Assembly: GCF_004354985.1 (NCBI RefSeq)
Contig: NZ_SMSK01000002.1
Location: forward strand, 454,570 to 518,569
Length of the DNA: 64,000 nucleotides
Source: Segetibacter sp. 3557_3
GTDB taxonomy: Bacteria; Bacteroidota; Bacteroidia; Chitinophagales; Chitinophagaceae
Direction: 5' to 3'
Part shown: piece after piece, positions 45,879 through 56,741 of the stretch
Numbering within the stretch: the first letter of the stretch is position 1
Layout: each line of letters begins with the position of its first letter
Notes under the pieces: generated by a model
Told to the model about the DNA's origin: nothing
Seen by the model: the letters and a program-made list of their open reading frames with translations, nothing else
The model's database searches: none
Made by a program: the position numbers and the translations under genes

Positions 45879-46316
45879 ATGAGGAACACAGCCCCAAACT
45901 ATCAGGTATTCTTAATATTTTCAATCGTGTTGGTAGGAGTTTTGCTGGCTAACTTCATAAAGTATCGACAGGAGCAACAACTATGGCAAAATACCTCTCT
46001 TGCCAGTGGACGTATTACTAACCTATCAGTTCCAAGGGGCTTCCAACAAGTTTTTGCAGATTATGAATACGAAATAGATGGGAAAGTCTATTCAGGAAGA
46101 GCTGGTATTAGAAGCAAAAACACATTCGGAGATCGGGATTTATTGAATATGACATTAATCAATAAATTCTTTCCGGTAGTGTATCCGAATGCCAATCCAA
46201 GTAAAAGCGAAATGTTATTATCTAAGAACCAGTACCTGAAATTCAAGGTAACTAGACCCGCCTCTCTCAAGATATACTTTAGGATAATTGATAGCATCTC
46301 GAATGTAATAAATTGA
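45879..46316 (+). CDS. Membrane protein, DUF3592-like
   Basis: A 145-residue protein with an N-terminal membrane helix (VFLIFSIVLVGVLLANF, residues 10-26) and a beta-rich extramembrane part (GRITNLSVPRGFQQVFADYEY; KVYSGRAGIRSK; FFPVVYPNANPSKSEML). The pattern DYEYEIDGKVYSG, later followed by a YPNANPSKSEML block, resembles the DUF3592 family, whose role is not established. It lies about 120 bases after the IS repeat array and may have been placed there by insertion events. Confidence 0.45.
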   Translation: MRNTAPNYQVFLIFSIVLVGVLLANFIKYRQEQQLWQNTSLASGRITNLSVPRGFQQVFADYEYEIDGKVYSGRAGIRSKNTFGDRDLLNMTLINKFFPVVYPNANPSKSEMLLSKNQYLKFKVTRPASLKIYFRIIDSISNVIN

Positions 46317-47025
46317 GGTCCTCGGCTAACCACTGCTTGAATGAAATAAAAGGTTTTGGCATGGGAATTCCTTTTGTGTCAATAGTTGTGAGGCTTGTCG
46401 TCGTTTGCGATATTGACCATCAAAATCGAACTCGTCATTTATGATTACTAGCGAGTTTGACAAATAGCAGCGTTAAAAACTGCTCAACAACCTTTACATC
46501 AGCTGCCAATGTCCACAACAGCAACTGCAGATATCCCGTCATTAAAGCAAATCTCGCCTAACTGACGCACAAAATTATCCAACAATGATAGATTTATACA
46601 ATCGCTGCAAGTCGTAATAATTTCACTTCACAGAACCGAAGTTCAGTGGCTTTGTTTTGATCAACCACTATCCTGCTTTGTAGTATTCAGTCAAAAAGTT
46701 AATAAGCAGCGGACACCGTGCGTACTGTGCCGCGGTGAAGTAATTTGTATGTTGTTGGTGCATTTATAAGTCGGGTTGGCTTTCAGTGCTTCATCTATTC
46801 TTCTGGTTTACTCGGTTCTTCATTGATCACACCGTCAAGATTGTATTGGACTGCACTACAACCACAATCCGGGATAATGAACTATAGTATTTTGTTCAAG
46901 GGCAGTGCACTTTGTTGTTGAAGCTTCTCTCTTTGTTTGATATTGAACCAAGTACTTCTCCCAATAGTTACCGCTCAAGTTGCACTGTATGATGTTTCAG
47001 CATTAAATGCGCCCGAACCCGAAAG
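46317..47025. other. Gap with possible remnants, no intact gene
   Basis: These 709 bases have no intact frame of 60 codons. On the minus strand one short frame (near 46780-46890) reads IPDCGCSAVQYNLDGVINEE, a possible lipoprotein-like scrap, but a TAG ends it and no start is seen. The rest is featureless. Confidence 0.3.
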
Positions 47026-47784
47026 TTATCGGATGCACTCATCAATAAATTCCTGTCGTTTGTTTCTTGAAATTGGTATTTGTGCACCATTACTCATAAC
47101 TACAAACCCGCCCTCTGTGCGTACAAACTCAATTATCTTCTTTGTATTCACCAGGAACTGTCTATGGGTACGGAAGAAACCTGATAAGTTCAGGATATCA
47201 TCGATTTCAGCTAGGGGCTTTGAGATCATGATGGGCGGTTTTGCTTCTAAAAAAAACTTGGTGTAGGTGTTATAAGCCTCACAATAGATGATTTCATCTA
47301 CTCTTTGAAACAAGTACCCCCTTGCATGAGGCAAAATTATACGCTCCAGCGCCTCGCAACTCTTATACGACTTCATGCCTTGTTGCATTACATCTACCTT
47401 TTCCTGGTATTTACGGCCTCCCTGCAATACTTTGACAACTGCAGCTTTTAGTTCATCGGAAATTATTGGTTTAAGCAGATAATCCAAGGCACTAAACTTA
47501 AAAGCTTTCAAAGCGTATTGATCATAGGCTGTAGTGAAGATAAGGCAAAAGTAAAGATCGCTTACCTGCTCAAGTAGCTGAAACCCATTTAACTTTGGCA
47601 TTTCTATGTCCAAAAAGACGATATCCGGAAGTTCTTTTCGTATCAATTCGATGCCTGTTTCGCTGCTTATGGTGCTGCCACATATTTGAACTTCCGGACA
47701 ATTTTCGATCAATAGGAGCCGTAAAACGTCAATAGCGTTTTGCTCATCATCTATAATCACGGCTTTGTACGTTTCTTTTCTCAT
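47026..47784 (-). CDS. LytTR-type response regulator
   Basis: A 252-residue response regulator. The receiver holds Asp59 (DIVFLDIEMPKLNG) with the acidic pair DDE (12-14) and a lysine block (YLLKPI). The C-terminal LytTR DNA-binding domain shows DEIIYCEAYNTYTKFFL and FFRTHRQFLVNTKKIIEF. It should act on the promoter of genes tied to the large sensor upstream. The sensor gene is 154 bases away on the same strand, so the two form a two-component pair. Confidence 0.92.
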   Translation of the reverse strand: MRKETYKAVIIDDEQNAIDVLRLLLIENCPEVQICGSTISSETGIELIRKELPDIVFLDIEMPKLNGFQLLEQVSDLYFCLIFTTAYDQYALKAFKFSALDYLLKPIISDELKAAVVKVLQGGRKYQEKVDVMQQGMKSYKSCEALERIILPHARGYLFQRVDEIIYCEAYNTYTKFFLEAKPPIMISKPLAEIDDILNLSGFFRTHRQFLVNTKKIIEFVRTEGGFVVMSNGAQIPISRNKRQEFIDECIR

Positions 47785-47938
47785 TTAGATAGTTTTCTTG
47801 CAGATGAAAGCATTCAAACCAACATCGCCCTGATATCCTATTAAGGTTGGTCACAAAAACAGATGCAGGACCAACCTGCTAATTTCTAAAACTCTGCATA
47901 TGGAGGACTCCGACCCGTAATCTTCGTCAGCAAAATAT

Positions 47939-50900
47939 TCACACAGGTATTAACATGGTAACCCTTGTTCCTGCAGGTTTTTGCAATTGATCATACAGAT
48001 CGTCAATCTGTACAGTTGTGTTGATCCCATATAGTTTGTTTACCACCTTGATCCGATCACTTGTGATTTGCAAGCCATACGACTTATGCGCTACCGCTGA
48101 TTTGCTTTTTAATTCCATTGCCTTGGCACGCCCGATTCCGTCATCCTGAATAACAATCATTAGAAGAGTATCTTCTGGTTGTGTTATATGCAATTGTAAG
48201 TGGCCAATTACTTCGCTTTGCATTAGCCCATGCCAGATGGCGTTCTCAACATAAGGCTGGATCAGTAATGGTGGAATTTGTACGTATTGCGCATCAATGT
48301 TCGGATCAATGTTTATTGTGGACCTAAACTTGTCACCAAAGCGTAATTTCTCCATACCTATGTATATTCGAAGTGCTTCCAGATCTACCTGTAATGAAAC
48401 TTTTGCCGACTTGCTGTTTTCGAGAGTTAATCTTATTAGCCGCGAAAACTGAACAAGATAGTCAGATGCTGTTTTTTTGTCGTTGCTCAGTATATATTTG
48501 TTTATACTATTTAAGACGTTGAAGATGAAATGCGGGTTCATTTGAGCACGTAGAGCCGCCATTTCTGTTTCTGCTAACTGCTTGTCAAATTCTGCCGTAA
48601 GTTGCTTCAGTTCTGCTTCCCGTTGTTTCGCCACATTTTCGCTTTTCAGTTGCTTTACGCGCAAAAAGTAAAACACGGTAAGAAGTGTGATAATGAACAA
48701 GCAGAACGCTGTTTTAAACCACCATGTTTGATACCACGCCGGAGTTATGGTGATTGTTAAAAGGATCTTAGGGGCGCCCTGCACGCCGTCATTGTTTGCC
48801 GCCTGCACGTAAAACGGGTAAGTTCCGGCAGGCAGAGCTGTATAGAAGGCTTCGGTGCGGGTGCCCGCATCAACCCAATCCTCATCCACTCCCTGAAGTT
48901 TGTACCGGTAAGTGTTGTCTTCTTCGGCGATATAATTGTTGCAGGTATATTTGATGCTAAAAAAGTTCTCATTACTTTTTAGTCGAATGTGCTGATTGTA
49001 TTCAATGGTAGTACAACCGTTGAGGGGTTGGCCAGCTAATAGAAAGTTGCTGATCCGGGGGACTGGCTTTAACGGATTGCGTGTGATTGCGGAAGGGTCA
49101 ATGATAACACCATCGTGCATCATAAATCGCCCGTCCTGCAGCGCAAACGGGCGGCTTGTAGCTTCCCAGTAGTAACCGTCCGCAGCATCGAAAACTTTGA
49201 AGTTTTTCGTAATTGGATCACCATGCGCTACTCCGTCAAGTGTTCCTAGCCAAAGCTTGTTTGCTTTATCAGCTATTATCCAGTCACAGTCCAGGTGAGC
49301 AATCGTCCTAAAAGTTGCTCTTGTTCCCGGTACCGCTTTTGTCATGCAAACTCCTGACCGTGAGGCTATATAGAATGTTTGGTCGGGACCCTCACAAACA
49401 CGGGGTGATTGCACTCCGAGCAAGGAGGTTGTATCACCTTCTTGCGGCGAGTAGTGTTCAAAGATCTCTTTGTCTGGATAAAAGATATCCACTCCGCCAA
49501 CCGTACCGCACCAGATGCGGCCATAACTGTCCCCGGCAATACGGACAACATGATTGTCCTGTGGAAAATGGGGGGAAGGCTCGGTTGTATTTGTCTTGTA
49601 AATTTTTACACTTTTAGTCTTCAGGTTTATTTTCACAAGGCCAGTGTTGGCCGACGTTCGGCGGCAGCTATAAAGGATGCTGTCGTTCTGCATTACGTTA
49701 TTATATAGGTCGGAGTATTCTTGGCTGCCGCCACTTTGAGATGCAACTTTTATAGGTACTGGTTCTATTGTAAACATTTTAAGATCCAGCTTAAAGGCCA
49801 GAAAGCCTAAGACATAGAATTGATGATTACCAGCCGGGATGAATTGTCGTATGGTGGAAAGGTTGGAAGAAGCTTGAACCCAGGTTCGGCGAAGGATCTT
49901 ATCGCCCTTTACTTCGAAAATCCCAGTTTTTCTATAGTCCGTTGCTGGTACAGTTGCCTTGACAGCCACAAGGTAATGTTCTACTCCTAGCTGATATAAT
50001 GCCGTGATTTTCTTTCCGCGTAAAAGGAGACGTATGCCATCGGCTGCAGCAGAGAAACGGTTTGATAATGTGTTGCTTTTGAAAACGCCATTTACCCCGG
50101 CCAGCCATTGATTTGCACAATGGTCGACTAACGAAAATGCTGACTGTTTCAAAAAAGGAGGCGCAATTGCTGATCCCTTCAAATAGGAGTAGTGGTAAGC
50201 GGTTGCGGTTTGGCAGTTAAATTTAAAGCCATTATTGTTTGTGGTAATCCAGAGTTCGTCTTTACTTATAAAAGTGATGTTTAGGATGTCGTTACTAACC
50301 TCATCCGCCCGACCCGAAGTGATATCAAAATAGTGGTGATTCCATTTTCCCGTGTTTGTATTAAAGCAAAATAAGCCAGTACCCCAACCACCAAACCAAA
50401 TACGACTATCATCATCGATATACAGCGTTACTGAATTGATAGTTGCCATATTTGGTGGCTTGTGTAATTGAGCGGCATCGGTATTCGAATCTGAATATGA
50501 GATTTTCGGCGCAATAAATGTCCAACATTTATTTTTTATGTCGAATCTGAATAACCCCTCAAGTGTATTCGTTTTGCCAACCGCCCACAATGTGCCATAT
50601 TTGTCAGTTTCCATTTTTGCGATACTTAATGACTCGCCAGTGTAAACTTTGTTTTCTTCACTAAATACAAACGGATGTTGCAGGCTATGCAAGTGCCGGG
50701 TGCTGGTGTCAATCCGGTATAGTCCTTTTCCCATCAGCGAAGTGTACAATGTGCCATCAGATGTTTTTCGCACAAACCGTGTTTTAGGAGGAAACCGTTT
50801 GAACTGACCCGTTACCCTATCCAACTTCACTATCCGATCGCTCGTTGTGATCCAAAGGATGCCAGGTGTTTCTTCCCAAATCTCATCGATACAATTTACA

Positions 50901-51223
50901 GGGAGCGAAGCGTGATTGTTAGGGTCAAATCTAAAATGCTTTATAGCATTACCGGAGTAACTTAATAATCCGTCGGACTCAGTGCCGATCCATACTGTTT
51001 GGTCGCTGCCCTGGTAAATCACCTGCGCCCTCTTGATAGATAGATTATTCTCTTTCACCTCTGTAAAATTACCTACTAGTTGCTCTCCCGGACGGAAGTA
51101 AACTTTTTTGAATTCAAGGTTCTGTGCCTGGATGAAAGAACAATAGCAGAACATCGCAGCCAGCGAATAAAAAGGTAGGCCGTAGTTCCTGCAACTAAAA
51201 ATAATGGTGTGTAAGCGGGTCAC
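47939..51223 (-). CDS. Large propeller-type sensor histidine kinase (LytS family)
   Basis: A 1094-residue sensor. After the N-terminal signal-like segment comes a periplasmic double beta-propeller of reg_prop-type repeats (for example QVIYQGSDQTVWIGTESDGL, SYGRIWCGTVGGV), a Y_Y_Y domain (about 720-800, YKLQGVDEDWVDAG), and a membrane helix (TAFCLFIITLLTVFYFL). The kinase core is of the His_kinase/LytS type: His898 in AQMNPHFIFNVLNS, N box QPYVENAIWHGL (Asn994), G1 box DDGIGRAK. This family in Bacteroidota often senses polysaccharide fragments. The response regulator follows. The ligand is unknown and no glycan genes are adjacent. Confidence 0.9.
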   Translation of the reverse strand: MTRLHTIIFSCRNYGLPFYSLAAMFCYCSFIQAQNLEFKKVYFRPGEQLVGNFTEVKENNLSIKRAQVIYQGSDQTVWIGTESDGLLSYSGNAIKHFRFDPNNHASLPVNCIDEIWEETPGILWITTSDRIVKLDRVTGQFKRFPPKTRFVRKTSDGTLYTSLMGKGLYRIDTSTRHLHSLQHPFVFSEENKVYTGESLSIAKMETDKYGTLWAVGKTNTLEGLFRFDIKNKCWTFIAPKISYSDSNTDAAQLHKPPNMATINSVTLYIDDDSRIWFGGWGTGLFCFNTNTGKWNHHYFDITSGRADEVSNDILNITFISKDELWITTNNNGFKFNCQTATAYHYSYLKGSAIAPPFLKQSAFSLVDHCANQWLAGVNGVFKSNTLSNRFSAAADGIRLLLRGKKITALYQLGVEHYLVAVKATVPATDYRKTGIFEVKGDKILRRTWVQASSNLSTIRQFIPAGNHQFYVLGFLAFKLDLKMFTIEPVPIKVASQSGGSQEYSDLYNNVMQNDSILYSCRRTSANTGLVKINLKTKSVKIYKTNTTEPSPHFPQDNHVVRIAGDSYGRIWCGTVGGVDIFYPDKEIFEHYSPQEGDTTSLLGVQSPRVCEGPDQTFYIASRSGVCMTKAVPGTRATFRTIAHLDCDWIIADKANKLWLGTLDGVAHGDPITKNFKVFDAADGYYWEATSRPFALQDGRFMMHDGVIIDPSAITRNPLKPVPRISNFLLAGQPLNGCTTIEYNQHIRLKSNENFFSIKYTCNNYIAEEDNTYRYKLQGVDEDWVDAGTRTEAFYTALPAGTYPFYVQAANNDGVQGAPKILLTITITPAWYQTWWFKTAFCLFIITLLTVFYFLRVKQLKSENVAKQREAELKQLTAEFDKQLAETEMAALRAQMNPHFIFNVLNSINKYILSNDKKTASDYLVQFSRLIRLTLENSKSAKVSLQVDLEALRIYIGMEKLRFGDKFRSTINIDPNIDAQYVQIPPLLIQPYVENAIWHGLMQSEVIGHLQLHITQPEDTLLMIVIQDDGIGRAKAMELKSKSAVAHKSYGLQITSDRIKVVNKLYGINTTVQIDDLYDQLQKPAGTRVTMLIPV

Positions 51224-51679
51224 CGTTAAATTTATTGATTAAGGCTTAATTAAAGAAGAGCTACTTTGTAAATCAACCCTTTCACCATGTAAACTGTTGA
51301 TTTAGAAAGGTAAGCTGCATTGGCGGTCTAGAACTCTCGGATTAAAAATCATTCAGGATATATTTCAGCCGAACTTATCTATACCCAAATTCAAGGCGCC
51401 GGGACCGTTCTTCGCATTGTTAAACCGACCATTTACAACCTCAATTGTACACCTCACTAAGTAAATCATAAAACTGCCAAACCGCAGTATAGGTTTACAC
51501 TCGGGAACAAAGAATCATTCTCAAACAATTCAGATGAATAAACAAACACACTCACAGCTGTATGCAAATCTCAAGAGTCGTCCGCATACTAGCTGATAAG
51601 GAATCCTTTATGGAGCCTGGCTGAAATCAGGTTATATGAAACTAAAGAAAAGCTCTATTAACCGTACCCAATCTAATAT
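51224..51679. other. Gap upstream of the sensor kinase
   Basis: About 455 bases between the divergent starts of the sensor and a small hypothetical gene. No open frame or RNA gene is recognised; the promoters must be here, but no full consensus is seen. Confidence 0.35.
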
Positions 51680-52003
51680 ATGCTCATTTGCATTTATCAA
51701 ATTAAGCTCCTGAAGAAGACCAAGGCCCAGGAATTCGAACAATCTATCAAAAACGAGCTTTTTCCACAGGCTAGTCTAATATCCACTCGGCGAGGTGCAA
51801 TCATGCATATACAACTTTTGAAGGCTGACACACTTAACCTGACCAGTCAATATCAACTGCTTATACATGGAACCCCTTTAACCCACGAGTGGGAAGAGAG
51901 GATCAAATCTTTTGGAGTAAAGACTTTTTCTGAGGCAACCTACAGCGAATGTGCAAGTTGGCTGCAGAAGTTATCTGAATACCCTGCAGAAAGGTCTTCA
52001 TAG
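51680..52003 (+). CDS. Hypothetical protein (107 aa), possible dimeric alpha/beta barrel
   Basis: A 107-residue soluble protein. The start MLICIYQIKLLKKTKAQEFEQ and the block GAIMHIQLLKADTLNLTSQYQLLI alternate strands and helices in a pattern like small ferredoxin-like dimeric barrels (antibiotic-biosynthesis-monooxygenase-type), with FPQASLISTRRG between. I do not know the family, and the fold is only suggested. There is no signal peptide. It stands alone on the plus strand. Confidence 0.4.
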   Translation: MLICIYQIKLLKKTKAQEFEQSIKNELFPQASLISTRRGAIMHIQLLKADTLNLTSQYQLLIHGTPLTHEWEERIKSFGVKTFSEATYSECASWLQKLSEYPAERSS

Positions 52004-52335
52004 CAAGGATGAGAAAACAAGTGATCACAATGTCGAGAAAGAATAGTTACCAGGTAGCTTTCTGGTGCTCTGCTGGCGTTCAGTATTATGGGACATGGTA
52101 CATAGGTTCCATTTTAATCCTTGCAATTAAGACCGATAGGTGGTGTCGGCAGAGGTCGGGATGCAGAGCAGACTTCAGCCAAATAACAGGTAAGCACTGT
52201 CGTATAAGCATTGGATAATAGAGGCGTTTACACGGCTTCTGATGAAGTTTGCGGTTATCATACGCATCATTTGCTGTCACGGCGCTTTTTTTATTGCTTA
52301 GCCATTTGTTACTTTAGCCCTTTGTCATACAATTT
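52004..52335. other. Gap, one short frame rejected
   Basis: About 330 bases. A 69-codon plus-strand frame (52009-52218) starts well (MRKQVITMSRKNSYQVAF) but soon turns into Cys/Arg-rich sequence without a fold-like pattern, so I do not call it. Confidence 0.3.
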
Positions 52336-52398
52336 TTGACATGGAAGGGCATTTGGCATGAAGTAAGCTTAACTCATATTCGAATAAAATCATGGTTA

Positions 52399-52737
52399 GT
52401 GACTGATGCAAAACTCAAAATCTCTGAAGAGAACTTGGACCAGTTAGTTGCATTTCTGATCCAGGAATGGAGCTTTGATTTTGAGAAGCATAGTACAGAC
52501 GCGTCAATACTGATTTCAGAAAACTTCTACTTTAGAAATATGTCTACTCAGATGAACATTGTGATCTTGAAAAAAGAAAACAATTCTATACTGATAGACA
52601 TCGTAGCAGGAGGGGGTGCTGGTATATTCCATGTTGATCTTAATTCTGCAAAAGCGTTCGTTGACGGGATGTCCAAATTAGTCATGAAATACGCAAAGGA
52701 ATATGGGCTTAATGTAAGAAAAATAACCCCCGCGTGA
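52399..52737 (+). CDS. Hypothetical protein (about 113 aa)
   Basis: An open frame of 113 codons from a GTG at 52399; the frame is open to 52336 but only a TTG starts it there, so the true start is uncertain. The sequence is mixed, with a helix-rich first third (SEENLDQLVAFLIQEWSF), strands (MNIVILKKENNSILIDIVAGG) and a helical end (AKAFVDGMSKLVMKYAKEYG). It has the look of a small stand-alone domain. I do not recognise it. Confidence 0.4.
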   Translation: MTDAKLKISEENLDQLVAFLIQEWSFDFEKHSTDASILISENFYFRNMSTQMNIVILKKENNSILIDIVAGGGAGIFHVDLNSAKAFVDGMSKLVMKYAKEYGLNVRKITPA

Positions 52738-53077
52738 GTGCCGCCAGTTTTAGCTGAGCTGCTTTAGTTACAGGCTTTGGCATTTCCTTTAAGAATAGTT
52801 CATTATTGGACAATGTATGTATGTTGGATGACTACTTGTTCATCAGGAAAACTAATCAGTATTGCTGTTATTTAGTCCTGTCGCTATTTCTTTTCAATGG
52901 CTTCTAGCGATCGGGTTTATCGTTTCGATTCGAACTGCAAACGTTTTTTCCCGAAAGTTGGGAATCTTCAATCACACAAGCTATACGTAGCGAAAGTTGT
53001 GGCGAAGCGTGCATTGACACATTTTTTCGCCGAGAACGTTCCCTTGAAGTTTAGATAACGATTGTAAAATCAAATAA
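52738..53077. other. Gap, nothing recognised
   Basis: About 340 bases. No frame, RNA gene or hairpin of note. It should contain the promoter of the BNR-repeat gene. Confidence 0.35.
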
Positions 53078-55456
53078 ATGAAAAAGATACTTTGCACTGT
53101 TATTTGCATTTTAGCTTACACCTTGGTTTATTGTCAAGCCATAAAAGTTAACCCGGGCGCTACTGTTCCCGATTTCAGAACATTAAGTCCCGTCGCTACC
53201 GACGTTAAATGGACACTAGCTAATCCATATGGTATTCAAGTCGATGTGACTAAAGAAAACTGGCATGCAGGGAAGATTATTAGTGTCTTAGTGAATAAAG
53301 GAAATGGTATCATTGCCGCTTCTGAAACCAGTGGGGTCTGGTTATTATCAGAAAGCGGCAGTGCTATCTCTCTAAGCAATACCTGGGAGAACCCTGATGT
53401 GCAGTGTTTAAGTTTTGGTCCTGATAACGAGAATCAGGTGTTTGCCGGCTGTCGTAGATTACGGGGAACCAATAATATGCCGCTACTATATGTCACAGAT
53501 ATTTCCAAAAGTCTTCCCTTGATACAACCTTGGGTCGCTGTGCCCGTTCCTATTGAGGTAGGTAGTATATACCAGATAGCCGTTTTACCCGCCGATCGTA
53601 AAATAGTATTGGCGTGTGACGGAGGTATTTATTGGTCAAATATCCCTAAAACGGAGGGTGAGTATTTTTGGCAAAAAGCCACTGGTTTGCCTGACGGACC
53701 CTACTTTGGCGTCGCTTTGGGACCAGACAACACAGTTGTTGTTTCAGCGTGGGGTGCAGATTTGGCAAGGAAGCGCTATGGTATTTTTCACGGCGGTTGG
53801 ATGAAACCAGGCTCTTTTCCAACCGCTATGATACAAACATTGCAGTTTAGAAGAGCAAAGATGACGCTTTTTGGTTTTACAGAGCAGGAGATGGGTAGGA
53901 CCAGTATTGCGTCTTGTGAGACTCAGCCGGAAAATATGTATGCGCTTAGTACTGTTGATACCAGCGGCGCTCCAAACGCTGTTCTTCGTTCTCAAGACGG
54001 CGGTAAAACGTGGGTTCGTGTAGCTGGCAACCTAAGTTGCCCATGGGTAAAAGGCAGCAAAAACATTACCAATGCTGAAATAAGTGGCACGAATGGCGCA
54101 GGTGGGCCGATCCACAGAATAACTGTCTCAAAAACGAATCCGAATCTTATAGCATATGGAGGTTTATGGGCTTATTATTCAAAAGATGGAGGAACTAATT
54201 GGGAATTTATAGGTGGTTGTGATTGGAATAAACATCCAGGCTTACATGCAGATGTACATGAAGTTCATTTTGATCAGAAAGAACGCATGCTAATTGCGAG
54301 TGACGGGGGTGTTGCAATTACTGCTAATTATGGTAACACATTTAGTACCAAGTATAACGAGAAACTTGCAAACTTGCAATGGTACAGCACTTTTGTAACA
54401 CGGAATTTTTATGGAAGGTTCGATGTAAGTTATCAAGAACCAGGACTCATAGGAGGTGGATTGCAAGACAACGGTAATTTGTATTCTAAGGTAGGGTCTA
54501 ATCTTACTCCCTGGAAACAACTTGACGGGGGTGATGGGGGTGCTGGTATGTTTATCCGAACTGGTAATTTTCTTCGGGCAAATATGAACTCAAGTATAAT
54601 GTGGTACTCAAGATGGGATGCAGCAAAGGGTGAACTTGTAGGAAGAGATGTCGTCCCCTTTAGAGATCCAAGAAAATTGCCGTGGGTAGATTTCAAACTA
54701 GTAGGGTTACAATCTGACATTGTTAATTCTCCACAATTCCGTAATGCGGCAGGACAGCTAATGTATGTAGTTGCAGGCCAAGCTGGTAAGTTATATGGTT
54801 TATTTGCAAATGCCGATGGTAGCGATCCGCATTGGGAACTCGTTGCTTCATGGCTTATAGACGATCATAGGATTGATGCAGTTGCTTCTGCTACCGGTAA
54901 ACAGATATTTGTAGCTGTAGGGGGACCAAAAGGGCCAAAAATATGGCGTATTACTCCCTCGTTGGAAAAGATGTCCGATTTCGGTGGGGGCATCGGGGGT
55001 GGTTTTGTGTCAGGAAGAGTCGAAGAACTTGCCAATCTACCTAGTGAGATGATGCCAAGTCCCGGAGATGAAAGCCGTTATTTAACTTTAAACCGTCTAT
55101 TTTCCGAAAGCGATCAAGTGCTCTATGCCCTTTACAACAGCTATCTGAGTGGTAAGGGCGGGGTATTGCAAACTTTAGATGGTGGATTAACCTGGAAGAA
55201 AATGCAAGGATTACCGGATGAAGGTTTTTATGGGTTAGAAACTGACTGGACTGTGATGCCTAATACTGTTTATGTCTGTACCGACAGGCGTGTTTATAGA
55301 AGCACCAATTCCGGCAAAACTTGGCTAGATGCCAGTCAAGGCTTACCGGAAAGACCACACTGTGCCGATCTAAGTTTTGTTAGAAATCCTGATGGTAAGC
55401 GCTATTTATATGTAAGCACTTATGGCTGGTCGGTCTGGCAAACTGAAATAAAATAG
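53078..55456 (+). CDS. Secreted BNR/sortilin-like beta-propeller protein
   Basis: A 792-residue secreted protein. Signal peptide: KKILCTVICILAYTLVYCQA. The body carries Asp-box (BNR) motifs with the SxDxGxTW core: SQDGGKTWV (about residue 304), SKDGGTNWE (368), TLDGGLTWKK (699) and STNSGKTWLD (741), so it is a sialidase/sortilin-type propeller. Strands such as FQQVFAG-like and GLIGGGLQDNGNLY fill the rest. No catalytic residues of a sialidase (Tyr/Glu pair, Arg triad) can be assigned, and no T9SS domain is present. It likely binds or processes a polysaccharide or protein at the surface. Confidence 0.75.
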   Translation: MKKILCTVICILAYTLVYCQAIKVNPGATVPDFRTLSPVATDVKWTLANPYGIQVDVTKENWHAGKIISVLVNKGNGIIAASETSGVWLLSESGSAISLSNTWENPDVQCLSFGPDNENQVFAGCRRLRGTNNMPLLYVTDISKSLPLIQPWVAVPVPIEVGSIYQIAVLPADRKIVLACDGGIYWSNIPKTEGEYFWQKATGLPDGPYFGVALGPDNTVVVSAWGADLARKRYGIFHGGWMKPGSFPTAMIQTLQFRRAKMTLFGFTEQEMGRTSIASCETQPENMYALSTVDTSGAPNAVLRSQDGGKTWVRVAGNLSCPWVKGSKNITNAEISGTNGAGGPIHRITVSKTNPNLIAYGGLWAYYSKDGGTNWEFIGGCDWNKHPGLHADVHEVHFDQKERMLIASDGGVAITANYGNTFSTKYNEKLANLQWYSTFVTRNFYGRFDVSYQEPGLIGGGLQDNGNLYSKVGSNLTPWKQLDGGDGGAGMFIRTGNFLRANMNSSIMWYSRWDAAKGELVGRDVVPFRDPRKLPWVDFKLVGLQSDIVNSPQFRNAAGQLMYVVAGQAGKLYGLFANADGSDPHWELVASWLIDDHRIDAVASATGKQIFVAVGGPKGPKIWRITPSLEKMSDFGGGIGGGFVSGRVEELANLPSEMMPSPGDESRYLTLNRLFSESDQVLYALYNSYLSGKGGVLQTLDGGLTWKKMQGLPDEGFYGLETDWTVMPNTVYVCTDRRVYRSTNSGKTWLDASQGLPERPHCADLSFVRNPDGKRYLYVSTYGWSVWQTEIK

Positions 55457-56741
55457 CGCAAGCTACCGTCGAAAGTATATAATCCTAGTCGTCTTTGCTT
55501 TAGAATTGTAGCACTATTACACTTCCCACGAGTAGCTGAAGATAGTGGCAATTTGAACACGCAGCGGATGATGGAGGTAGACCATAGTTCGGAAATAGCC
55601 TCTCCACTAAACAAACTTTTTCTCGCCATAAACAAACAAGCTTTTATGCACAATTAAGTTGTATCTGAGGCTTTGGTTTTATCGCACTTGCTTAATTCCT
55701 TAATTAAGCACTAACCCTTACCAAATGTTTAAAGGTCGTTACTTTCCTATGCAGATTATCTATTGGCATTATAGTTTAATACAAAATCATCTTAAGTTAT
55801 CAAGATGTAGAAGAGCTATCAACTCATGGGGAAGAGATAGTAGACCTTAGTGCTGTACAAAGATGAGGATATAACTTAATCTAATGATTGATGTCGGATT
55901 TAGGAAAAAGAGCGTTTTTGTATGAAGGTGATAATAAGCCACGAAACACCGTGAATGTTCTATAAAAAACGAGAAATAGCTTTGCAGCATACAAGTTACT
56001 GCTTAAAGCGGTCAGTAAAGATCGATGTATGAAACCAACTAACATACAAAGGAGCGCAGAATAAAGGCGGCGCAGGAACTAACAATATGACTTGGTTTAG
56101 GCAATGAGAATTAGGCACAATAAGTCTTTCGATAGTATGGTAGAGGGAGAGCATAAATTGATAACCTGGCGACTACAACTGATATTCCCATTTATGAGCT
56201 TCAAGTCGGCAACGAAAACATGGTTAGGAACAAAAAAATATAGACGTTTTAATGGCAACAAGCTTTCTGTCGATAAGTAGTTCGCAATCCTTTTGTTCAT
56301 AAGCAAGATAATCTTAGTTCGGTTAAACATTCCATGTTAGTGATTGATGTGTTTGGAAATTTACAGCAGTCTTTTTTCATTATCAGTTCTCATTGCTATA
56401 AGTCCTAAATGGAGAGCTTTCGGCGATTAAGCATTTGACTTATTTCAGATAAATTAGTTATAGCCTTAATTTGAATTAAGTCAATTAAAAGGAGTTATGC
56501 AAAGACCAGGTTTTGTTAGAAAATAAAAAAGACTACAACAAGCCTTAACCGATGCAGCGAAAAGCACTAACACAATGCTGTTACCTTAACTAGAGGCTAG
56601 CCAAGTCCCCAGATAGATTAGCACTGATTAGCAAAATTGCTTCATGCTCTTATGTGTATCTGTATATAAGCTTGATCTGTCTAATTAACTCATCTTAATA
56701 AACACAATTAATAATCAGAAGCAAAACGGAGGAAAAAAAAT
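55457..56741. other. Long gap, mostly without recognised content
   Basis: About 1285 bases between the BNR gene and the lectin-like gene. No intact gene of good quality is seen. The frame after the BNR stop stays open for about 65 codons, which I regard as chance. GGAGG at 56728-56732, just before the lectin start, is the only clear signal. Confidence 0.35.

Noticed and set aside
55457..55655. Open frame continuing in phase after the stop of the BNR-repeat protein
   Set aside because: About 65 codons stay open, but there is no start, no T9SS-like signature and no family; an AT-rich stretch of this length can be open by chance.
56097..56330. Minus-strand 77-residue frame
   Set aside because: No start signal, no recognisable domain; probably chance in AT-rich DNA.
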